Position numbers and translations under genes: made by a program
The notes under the pieces: generated by a model
What the model was told of the DNA's origin: nothing
What the model saw: the letters and a program-made list of their open reading frames with translations, nothing else
Databases searched by the model: none
Shown here: in pieces, positions 41,065-47,426 of the stretch
How the letters are laid out: each line of letters starts with the position of its first letter
How positions within the stretch are numbered: the first letter of the stretch is position 1
NCBI GenBank assembly: GCA_002323795.1
Contig: DCPZ01000053.1
Span: 23,327 to 70,752 of the forward strand
Source of the DNA: Flavobacteriales bacterium UBA1531
Lineage (GTDB): Bacteria > Bacteroidota > Bacteroidia > Flavobacteriales_D > Sanyastnellaceae
Direction of reading: 5' to 3'
DNA: 47,426 nucleotides

Positions 41065-44000
41065 ATGCCGACTAATAAAATAACGCTTTTCCTCGCTGGG
41101 ATTTTGAGCTTGTACATGACTGTTGCGCAAGCTCAATTGGTCGTCTCAGAGGCTTCTGCCAATGATGGATGGACTGCTAGCGATGGCTCAACTTCCGATT
41201 GGCTTGAGTTGCGAAACGATGGAAACTTTGCAGTGGATTTGGAAGGCCATCGCATCAATGATGAATTCGACTTCGACAACGGCTGGGAACTTCCTGCTAT
41301 TTCATTAGGCCCCGGCGAAAGGCTGCTCATCTTGGCTTCGGGTCAGGATAAGTCGTACTTGCCGGAAAATTGGCAGCTTCCCGCATTGGACTCAGATGAT
41401 TGGCATTATCTCGTGCCAACCAGCAACCCATCGAACAGCTGGAAAACTCCGGGGTTCGATGATAGCAGCTGGAACATCGGCCCAGGAGGATTTGGATATG
41501 CCGATGGTGATGATGCCACGATCGTAAACGCAGATGTTATTTTTCTTCGAAGATCATTTACAATCGAAGAGCCATTGGACTGGGGATATCTTTCAGCCGC
41601 GGTAGATCATGACGATGGTTACATCGCCTACCTCAATGGAATCGAAATAGCGAGGTCTGCGAGTATGAACGGATTGATGGGTAACTATGATGACTCCGCA
41701 AATACATGGGTTGAAGCCAACTTGTACCAGGGAATTGCTCCTGAACAATTCATTTGGGATGCAAATGAATTGGAAGATTTGCTGGTAGAAGGCGAAAATG
41801 TGTTTGCCGTGCAGGTGCACAATTATGGCAATGAATCCAGTGACTTATCAATTCGCCCATTCTTGGGACTGACTCGAAAAGATGGCACGGACACATCTTG
41901 GCCCGGACCACCGTCTTGGTGGCAAGAATATGATGCAATCATGCATGCATCCTTTCAACTGAGCCCTGGTGAAGCTGTGGTTTGGTATGATGCTGAAGGC
42001 GAGGTCAACGATGCACTGCCTCTGCATCCCGACTTGACCTTTGGCCTTTCCGTAGGACGTCCTGAAGGAAATCAATCGGATTGGTGCATATTCGATTCCC
42101 CTACTCCCGATGAGGCCAATGATGACGATGCCTGCTACGATGGATTCGAAGAAGTAGCCAACGCCACTGTCCCCTCCGGCTGGTATGATTCCCCGCTAGC
42201 CGTTGAACTGAATAATGCCAATTCAGACCAAATCATTCGTTACACCACCAATGGTGATTATCCGACCAGTAGCGATCCCATTTTTCCGCAAGAAGGATTG
42301 GAATTTGATGCCTCCACGGTTCTCAGTCTTCGCGCCTGGGATCAGAATGGGAATTCCATCCCGAGTGAAGTCAGTGACTTCACTTACATCATTGACGAAT
42401 TCACACCTCAAGTGCCCACCTTCTCGATCATCACAGATGAAGATCACTTGTGGGACTACAACACTGGCATCTATGTTTCCGGTCCAAACCCTGAACCCGA
42501 CTACCCTTATTTCGGCTCGAATTTTTGGCAGCCTTGGTCCCGGTTTTCACGCCTTGAATATTTCGACGCCAATGGAACCTCACAGCTGAAAGAACAATTG
42601 GACTTGGAAATTCATGGCGGCTGGTCCCGTGCCGAACCGCAGCGCTCGTTTCGACTCGATTTTCGAGGGGAGTATACCGGGGACTTCGATTATCCTGTAT
42701 TTGACGACACTCCGGGAATCACTTCCTATAATAATTTGAATTTGCGAAATGGTGGACAGCACACCTGGGCGACCAAACTTCAAGATGCCATGTATTCCCG
42801 CATGGCCCGCAGAACCCACAACCTAGCGAGCAATTGGCGTCCAGCCATTCTTTACCTAAACGGAGAATTCTGGGGACTTTACGGTGTGCGTCAGAAAACG
42901 GACGAGCACTTCATCGCCAATGAATATTTGGTCGAAAAAGATGATGTAGATCTTATTTCGCCAACGACAGTCCTCGCAGGATCCGACCAAGACTTCCTCT
43001 CCGGCGCCGCAGACCTGCTCGCTGCCTCTCCCTATAGCACAAGCTTTTTGACTGCTTTTCAAGAGCACTTTGACATTGAAAATTACATCGACTATTTCGT
43101 GTTCGAGACCTATGCGCAAAATACGGATTGGCTCGGTTTGGCTTGGGGGTTGAACAATATCAAAACGTTCCGAGCTGCTCCTGACCAACCTTGGCGCTAT
43201 TTGCTGTACGATACGGATGCCGGATTTGGCTTCTTTGGCGCCAGTGTGAATGACAATTTCATCGATTGGGCCCGTAATCCAGGTTTCCCCTCCGTTCACA
43301 GCAATTTGTTTGACAAAGTCTTGCTCAACAACGCCTTTCGCATCCAGTTCATCAACCGATATGCCGACCTCGTCAACACCATGTTCCAGCCGGAAAGCTT
43401 CAATGCAGACGTTTCAGAAACCGTCGCAATGATGAGCGCCACAATGCCTCAGCACATCGACCGATGGAACTCTCCCGCCTCATTCGGGGCTTGGATCAAT
43501 GCCATCGACAACTTGACTTCTTACAATTCGAACCGTGTAAACACTGCACGTACCCACCTGAAGAATAGCTTCGGATTGCCCGCCGATTTTGACTGTACCT
43601 TGGATGTGTTTCCACCTCCTGCAGGTGACGTGCGTGTGAATACCATCACGCCAGGTCCACTCCCATGGGAAGGTGTTTACTTTGAGGACTGCCCCATTCA
43701 ATTGGAAGCGATTGCTGAAGAAGGTTGGATGTTTGACAGTTGGGATAACAACCAGCACATCATTGCTGGAAACATGAATGCGAGCCTGCGGACGACCACG
43801 GTCTCTCTTTTCACCAATGACCTGTACCGCGCACGTTTCACGCCGTGTCCAGAGAACGCTTCTGTCGCCATCGTAAGCACAGGAGGGCTTCTTTCGGTTA
43901 ACCTCGAAAACATCCCGTATGCGGACTCCATTGCGTGGTCCATAGAAGGCAACTTTGTAGGATCTGGGATGGAATGGGCACCTGAACTGGACGGCGACTA

Positions 44001-44322
44001 CACCGCACAGGTATTCTTCGACGGATGTTCCTCTGTTTCGCCCGCCTTCGGTGCCAGCAGCATAAATGTCGAATTGCTCCACGCCAATAGTGCGTTCAAA
44101 CTCTGGCCAAATCCAGCGCGCAACGCCTTCACCTTTGAAATGCCGCAAGCAAGGCCGTTCAGTGTCTACAATGCGCTTGGTCAATGTGTGTGGCAAAGTG
44201 AGCTTGGAAAGGAATCCTCGTCTGCCATGCTGCGTGTGCAAGTCCCTACAAATGAATGGCCCGAAGGCACTTATGTCGTGCGCTGCGGGCCAAATGCATT
44301 TAAAATGGTAGTCCAGCGGTGA
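41065..44322 (+). CDS. Secreted LTD + CotH-kinase protein with T9SS type A sorting domain
   Basis: This 1085-residue protein has a signal peptide (MPTNKITLFLAGILSLYMT then VAQAQ), an LTD domain (about 24-100; SDWLELRNDGNFAVDLEGH), a beta-sandwich domain resembling carbohydrate-binding modules (about 110-270), a chitobiase/hexosaminidase C-terminal-like domain (about 375-445; IIRYTTNGDYPTSS), then a CotH kinase domain (about 450-800) with LYLNGEFWGLYGVRQKTDEH and the metal-binding LLYDTDAGFGFFG. It ends with a type A sorting domain (KLWPNPARNAFTFEM). CotH proteins are protein kinases in Bacillus spore coats; the role of secreted Bacteroidota versions is unknown. The frame is open upstream to 40876, but 41065 heads the signal peptide and follows a promoter. 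Confidence 0.9.
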   Translation: MPTNKITLFLAGILSLYMTVAQAQLVVSEASANDGWTASDGSTSDWLELRNDGNFAVDLEGHRINDEFDFDNGWELPAISLGPGERLLILASGQDKSYLPENWQLPALDSDDWHYLVPTSNPSNSWKTPGFDDSSWNIGPGGFGYADGDDATIVNADVIFLRRSFTIEEPLDWGYLSAAVDHDDGYIAYLNGIEIARSASMNGLMGNYDDSANTWVEANLYQGIAPEQFIWDANELEDLLVEGENVFAVQVHNYGNESSDLSIRPFLGLTRKDGTDTSWPGPPSWWQEYDAIMHASFQLSPGEAVVWYDAEGEVNDALPLHPDLTFGLSVGRPEGNQSDWCIFDSPTPDEANDDDACYDGFEEVANATVPSGWYDSPLAVELNNANSDQIIRYTTNGDYPTSSDPIFPQEGLEFDASTVLSLRAWDQNGNSIPSEVSDFTYIIDEFTPQVPTFSIITDEDHLWDYNTGIYVSGPNPEPDYPYFGSNFWQPWSRFSRLEYFDANGTSQLKEQLDLEIHGGWSRAEPQRSFRLDFRGEYTGDFDYPVFDDTPGITSYNNLNLRNGGQHTWATKLQDAMYSRMARRTHNLASNWRPAILYLNGEFWGLYGVRQKTDEHFIANEYLVEKDDVDLISPTTVLAGSDQDFLSGAADLLAASPYSTSFLTAFQEHFDIENYIDYFVFETYAQNTDWLGLAWGLNNIKTFRAAPDQPWRYLLYDTDAGFGFFGASVNDNFIDWARNPGFPSVHSNLFDKVLLNNAFRIQFINRYADLVNTMFQPESFNADVSETVAMMSATMPQHIDRWNSPASFGAWINAIDNLTSYNSNRVNTARTHLKNSFGLPADFDCTLDVFPPPAGDVRVNTITPGPLPWEGVYFEDCPIQLEAIAEEGWMFDSWDNNQHIIAGNMNASLRTTTVSLFTNDLYRARFTPCPENASVAIVSTGGLLSVNLENIPYADSIAWSIEGNFVGSGMEWAPELDGDYTAQVFFDGCSSVSPAFGASSINVELLHANSAFKLWPNPARNAFTFEMPQARPFSVYNALGQCVWQSELGKESSSAMLRVQVPTNEWPEGTYVVRCGPNAFKMVVQR

Positions 44323-44343
44323 ACTGGTGACTAGTTCTCCGCT
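44315..44343. terminator. Hairpin between convergent CotH gene and unknown secreted protein gene
   Basis: AGCGGTGAACT (44315-44325) pairs with AGTTCTCCGCT (44333-44343), 10 of 11 bases, around a 7-base loop. It overlaps the CotH stop codon. No T run follows on either strand, so termination activity is uncertain. Confidence 0.45.
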
Positions 44344-44355
44344 GAGAAAGGATTA

Positions 44356-45513
44356 CTAATTCATTTTCTTTCTTCGTCGTTGCTCCTCTGAGAACGTATC
44401 CAATCCTTCTGCAGTGCCCTCAGCTCCGCGCTTCGTTGGCACACGGCGCATCTCATCAAAAAGCTTATCGACCTGATCATACTCTTCGAGCCAGATGTTG
44501 GCATTGATCAAGTTGAGGTAGATCACACCCGCAACTTTGGCGTCGATTCGAGCCTTTTTGTCATTAAAATCAGCTTCTGCCAAAGCAGCTGTCCACACTT
44601 TTACACATTTCGAAATGCCCTCCATCGAAGCCTCCTGATCTGAGAGATACTTCTCCATGGCAATCTCCATGTCAAATGCAGCATTATTCAAATCGGTGTA
44701 ATTGACTTTTTTAGTCGTCTTCGCATGGTAAATCGTCATAGGGCGGGTCTTTGTGGAGAAGCAAAACCGGTCGTTCAGCACCGTATTTGCAGCAATAGAT
44801 GCGGATTGCACAGCTGTCATGCTCAACCGATCGTTGATGGAGGCTTGGTCCCACGACTTGTTCAAGGCCGACTTAGAAGCATATTTTTTGCTCGTGAACT
44901 TAGAGTATAGAGTCTCATCTCCCATGACCTGATCCACAACGACAGACCCGTCGGGCAAACTCAACGACATCCCCACCAATTGGCGGTAAGACATGGTTCG
45001 ATAATACTTGTATGATACACTTCCATCCTTGGCCTTGATTTCTTGCCTTTGGTCTTCGTAGGGCATGGATTCAAATTGCTGGATCTCCAAATTCACAATT
45101 GCACCCCCAGCCGCTCGCGTCATCCCTTCCATATTGATCTTAGAACCAACGATGTTGGCTTCAAAAATTTTTTCCGTGCGATGAGGTTTTGTGGGCAGTC
45201 GCAAAGTCGGCTTCTTCTCGTCCAATAAGGCACGTTCGAGAAGCTTAGCACCGGTTCCTTTGGCGTTATATGCTTCCATTTCTTTGTCATAATTCTCTTG
45301 GGCCAACTTGGTAGTCATTTCCCATTGGGCACACTCTTCGTCATAGATGTCTTTGTAGACCTGAGACACGGTCACGTCGTAGGTTGAGACTCCACTTGGC
45401 AAGGGTTCACTCGGTCGGCTGATGTACTCGACCTGGATGGTTTCCCGTTGGATGTTTTGAGCCTGCATGGCAAAGGCGACGAAGCAGAAAAGAAGTAAAT
45501 AATAGTATCTCAT
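44356..45513 (-). CDS. Secreted protein of unknown function
   Basis: This 385-residue protein has a signal peptide (MRYYYLLLFCFVAFAMQAQ). I recognise no named domain. The mature part contains a lysine/glutamate-rich helical stretch (about 70-100; ENYDKEMEAYNAKGTGAKLL), a beta-rich middle (LVGMSLSLPDGSVVVDQVMG) and a helical C-terminal half with a TPR-like look (WTAALAEADFNDKKARIDAK, NLINANIWLEEYDQVDKLF). The C-terminus is very basic (EEQRRRKKMN). It is probably periplasmic, as it has no sorting domain and no lipobox. Start 45513 is the head of the signal peptide. Confidence 0.75.
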   Translation of the reverse strand: MRYYYLLLFCFVAFAMQAQNIQRETIQVEYISRPSEPLPSGVSTYDVTVSQVYKDIYDEECAQWEMTTKLAQENYDKEMEAYNAKGTGAKLLERALLDEKKPTLRLPTKPHRTEKIFEANIVGSKINMEGMTRAAGGAIVNLEIQQFESMPYEDQRQEIKAKDGSVSYKYYRTMSYRQLVGMSLSLPDGSVVVDQVMGDETLYSKFTSKKYASKSALNKSWDQASINDRLSMTAVQSASIAANTVLNDRFCFSTKTRPMTIYHAKTTKKVNYTDLNNAAFDMEIAMEKYLSDQEASMEGISKCVKVWTAALAEADFNDKKARIDAKVAGVIYLNLINANIWLEEYDQVDKLFDEMRRVPTKRGAEGTAEGLDTFSEEQRRRKKMN

Positions 45514-45531
45514 GGTATATCGCTTGAGTTC

Positions 45532-45563
45532 GCAAGGTATCATGATTAAGCACATGAATCAAA
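45532..45563 (-). promoter_or_regulatory. Candidate promoter of unknown secreted protein gene
   Basis: On the minus strand TTTG (45563-45560), a 20-base spacer and TACCTTGC (45539-45532) resemble the TTTG-N20-TAnnTTTG consensus with two mismatches in the -7 box. Confidence 0.35.
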
Positions 45564-45750
45564 CTAGTTGAAATTCATCAAGTGAACCTTCAATTACCAA
45601 CATATCAGCAACTTAAGGTGTACGAAATGGACCTGGATTGTGCGTGAATCCACTATCATCGGCGGTGCACTTTCACGGCTGCGAATCGAATTTCGAATGC
45701 CGCAATGTTCGAAGCAAATGGAAAGCTTAAAGTCGCTCAGCCTCTAAATC

Positions 45751-46824
45751 CTAGAACGGCAATGTGGCCGAAACCCAAGGTGCACCAAATCCGAAATCAC
45801 TCCCAATCACTCCCACCATTCCGTAATCCCAGAGCCAGCCATTTCGACGGCTTAGATTCCGCACGCCTATGGAAAGAATGGTTGCACCGCTTACTGAAGT
45901 GTCGTTATTGAACACCATGTAATTTGGATTGGCAAAAGACACAATGGGCGAGTCGGTCACCAAACTGGTGGTCCGCATATTGCGAATGAAATAGTTTTCA
46001 GTAATCAGCCACTTAAAATCCGAAATCTGAACCATTCCGCTCACGTTCAACAGCAACGGCCGGACCCGCTCCTCTGTGTACTCGGTAATGGTGTATTCAT
46101 ATTCCACATAACCAGGTCCATAAACAGTTGAATCTGAGACATTCCAAGTCTGATAATTTGTTGAACCCGCAACACTTGTACCTGTGCCAATGTTGACGGT
46201 CAAGTTTCGATCTTCTGTACCCCAAGTAATGTTCGCAAACATGAGTCCTATAGGGCGATCTAACTCGCCGATATAATCCTTAAAGCCAATTCCACCGAAA
46301 GAAGCGTGAACGTTTTCAGCAATTTCCTTCCCAATTTTCAGCGAGCCCCCCGCACCGACAAATGACAAAAGGCCGCCGATGGTCACGTTGTCGGTCACTC
46401 CAATGCTCACCGAATTCAAGGCGATATTCGATTGAAAATACCCTTCTCCTTGCTTCAGTTGGATTCCAGAGGGCGCGAAAAAGTACCGACTGGACTGAGG
46501 ATTAATGCGTGCATTTCGCGTGGCACGTGACATACTCAGCCGATCATACTCAGATGCCGTCAAGTCCATCATTTGAGCTACGAGGTACTTGGGAATGTTC
46601 AGTTCGCCCAGGTTGCGCGTGTCGAGGTTAATGACGTCCGCATCTTCACTGAGCCATTGACCCAATTTCACACTTCCATCGTTCATTACCAGACGCACGA
46701 AACGCTCTGAATTTGTGTCATTCACTGGACTAGCAGTGGTTTGCGCTTCCACATGAATGCATGGCAAGCAAACGAAAAACGCAACAATCGCAGTCAGAAT
46801 CGATCTTGAAAAGTGTTGAGACAT
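45751..46824 (-). CDS. Outer-membrane beta-barrel-like protein of unknown function
   Basis: This 357-residue protein has a signal peptide (about 1-28, ending VEAQ). Residues about 42-95 form a small beta domain (RFVRLVMNDGSVKLGQWLSE, LNIPKYLVAQM) similar in style to Sm/SH3-like modules found at the start of Bacteroidota envelope proteins. From residue 120 on, alternating amphipathic strands separated by short turns (YFQSNIALNSVSIGV, VTIGGLLSFVGAGGSLKIG, ANITWGTEDRNLTVNIGTG) end in SATLPF, a typical C-terminal aromatic barrel signal. It is likely a small outer-membrane porin or barrel; the ligand is unknown. Confidence 0.78.
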   Translation of the reverse strand: MSQHFSRSILTAIVAFFVCLPCIHVEAQTTASPVNDTNSERFVRLVMNDGSVKLGQWLSEDADVINLDTRNLGELNIPKYLVAQMMDLTASEYDRLSMSRATRNARINPQSSRYFFAPSGIQLKQGEGYFQSNIALNSVSIGVTDNVTIGGLLSFVGAGGSLKIGKEIAENVHASFGGIGFKDYIGELDRPIGLMFANITWGTEDRNLTVNIGTGTSVAGSTNYQTWNVSDSTVYGPGYVEYEYTITEYTEERVRPLLLNVSGMVQISDFKWLITENYFIRNMRTTSLVTDSPIVSFANPNYMVFNNDTSVSGATILSIGVRNLSRRNGWLWDYGMVGVIGSDFGFGAPWVSATLPF

Positions 46825-46989
46825 GAATTAAACTTTGATGCAAGAATAAGCAACGATGTGGTTAAAATTCTACTGTAAACTTCGAAATGAGTAAAACGCA
46901 TTGACCTAAAACCGTTGGGTTTCGGTCGTGATAGAGATCCCTTCTATGGTCCCCCCTTTAAAAGTCAGACGATTAGGCTAAATCGTATT

Positions 46990-46999
46990 TTGCATGCAA
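46990..46999. repeat. Palindrome TTGCATGCAA
   Basis: A perfect 10-base palindrome with a GCATGC core, in the divergent intergenic region. It could be an operator half of a larger control region. Confidence 0.4.
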
Positions 47000-47125
47000 T
47001 CTTTTTATCGATCGAACCCCTCTGTCCCCCTTGCCGTTGAAACATCAGGGGATAAGCGATGAGGCGAATTGAAATACAAGCAAAATGGGGCAAAACAAAT
47101 TGAGGTCAGGCAATGAAAAAGTGGT

Positions 47126-47140
47126 GTTGCATTCTGCAAC
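47126..47140. repeat. Inverted repeat GTTGCA-TTC-TGCAAC
   Basis: Perfect 6-bp arms around a 3-base spacer, about 110 bases before the start of the lectin-like gene. The arms share TTGCA with the palindrome at 46990. Confidence 0.45.
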
Positions 47141-47176
47141 GAAGAACATATCATTCGAATAAGCCCTACCTAAATA

Positions 47177-47192
47177 CGTGCAAACCTGCACG
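47177..47192. repeat. Inverted repeat CGTGCA-AACC-TGCACG
   Basis: Perfect 6-bp arms around a 4-base spacer, about 60 bases before the start of the lectin-like gene, where a regulator binding near the promoter would be expected. Confidence 0.45.
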
Positions 47193-47250
47193 GAGCGAAT
47201 TTTATCTTGACTCTCAAACCCTTACCTTTCCAAACTCGAAGACCTTAGAC

Positions 47251-47426
47251 ATGAAAGTCCCCATTGCTCATTTTCTTGGGATTGCGATGGTCCTGCTCGG
47301 CAGCCTCACTGCCCAAGGACAATTTGCACTTTACAACAATGCTACAAACCTTGGCGGAGGAACCTATCGACTCACACAGAACCAAGGCAGCCAGCGCGGA
47401 GCCATTTGGAGATTAGGTTTGTTTGA
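47251..47426 (+). CDS. Secreted lectin-like protein, N-terminal fragment
   Basis: The gene runs off the right edge after 58 codons. It begins with a signal peptide (MKVPIAHFLGIAMVLLGSL then TAQGQ). The next residues, FALYNNATNLGGGTYRLT followed by NQGSQRGAIWR, match the opening strands of bacterial L-type lectin-like (concanavalin-type) domains found in Bacteroidota surface proteins, often with a type B T9SS sorting domain at the far end. The remainder is outside the window, so its full architecture is unknown. Confidence 0.75.
   Translation, partial: MKVPIAHFLGIAMVLLGSLTAQGQFALYNNATNLGGGTYRLTQNQGSQRGAIWRLGLF

Larger units (their letters stand above)
46825..47250. other. 426-base intergenic region with three TGCA-centred inverted repeats
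   Basis: No convincing gene is seen here. It separates two divergently transcribed envelope/secreted protein genes. It holds three TGCA-containing inverted repeats (listed separately) and a near-consensus -7 box TATTCTTG on the minus strand at 46841-46848, 16 bases before the outer-membrane protein start. A promoter for the plus-strand gene is not clear; TATCTTGA (47203-47210) and TACCTTTC (47223-47230) are partial matches. Confidence 0.5.

Noticed and set aside
43480..44241. Minus-strand open frame of 253 codons
   Set aside because: It lies wholly antisense to the CotH-kinase gene, has an amino-acid pattern typical of a shadow frame (many R, H, C and V with no domain) and no start context; the plus-strand protein is clearly real.
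44356..45513. Assignment to DUF4831
   Set aside because: The size and secretion signal fit loosely, but I could not see the family's characteristic N-terminal strands, so it is left as unknown.
45690..45720. TTCGAA palindromes upstream of 45720
   Set aside because: Two TTCGAA words occur near each other, but TTCGAA is common in this sequence and no promoter or gene start lies close enough to suggest a role.
1..47426. CRISPR arrays, tRNA or rRNA genes, IS elements, prophage genes
   Set aside because: No regularly spaced direct repeats, no tRNA-like T-loop with acceptor pairing, no transposase or integrase motifs were seen on either strand.

Overview
The window looks like a chromosomal segment of a marine-type Bacteroidota bacterium, probably order Flavobacteriales. 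The evidence is Bacteroidota-specific content: T9SS type A and type B C-terminal sorting domains, a carboxypeptidase-regulatory-like plug TonB receptor, DUF3467, DUF7033, the GCTxPxACN repeat, BatA-like N-terminal membrane modules, TAnnTTTG promoter boxes and no clear Shine-Dalgarno sequences. No tRNA, rRNA, CRISPR array, IS element or prophage gene was seen.

Positions 1-21400 are mostly housekeeping. They hold the 3' end of an H+-pyrophosphatase gene and a minus-strand set (phosphohexomutase, cysteine desulfurase, GH3-like adenylase, deoxynucleoside kinase). A plus-strand series follows: TPR protein, ComA-like synthase, rhodanese, DUF368, aroE, murQ and an unknown overlapping gene. Then come TIGR02757, a BatA-like protein and a dihydroorotase-like protein that has lost metal ligands. 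A compact minus-strand series runs radC - wecB - DUF7033 deacetylase-like - upp - small membrane protein - yjjG-like - DUF3467. rpsT has its own promoter and terminator, and just upstream lies an unannotated-looking 45-codon membrane protein gene with a strong terminator.

Positions 21400-32200 are accessory metabolism. A 1240-residue secreted protein fuses CRTAC1-like FG-GAP/ASPIC repeats, a GCTxPxACN repeat, a complete vanadium-haloperoxidase active site and a dockerin-like tail. Next is a tight minus-strand operon: sodium/solute symporter - GHMP sugar kinase - nucleotidyltransferase fused to CutC - GH20 beta-hexosaminidase lipoprotein. It reads as a sugar (probably hexosamine) uptake and activation route.

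Positions 32200-47426 are dominated by secreted and surface proteins. An operon of LTD-domain T9SS protein - TonB receptor - OB-fold/double-HKD phospholipase-D-like T9SS protein may be an extracellular nucleic-acid or phosphodiester scavenging unit. Further genes are a type B T9SS protein, a PqqB-like metallo-beta-lactamase lipoprotein, a large LTD/CotH-kinase T9SS protein, two envelope proteins of unknown function and the start of a lectin-like gene.

The most unusual genome-scale signal is that several operon-leading genes have the -7 box TAnnTTTG only 3-6 nt before the start codon, suggesting leaderless mRNAs. All function calls come from reading motifs and family knowledge; no database search was run.
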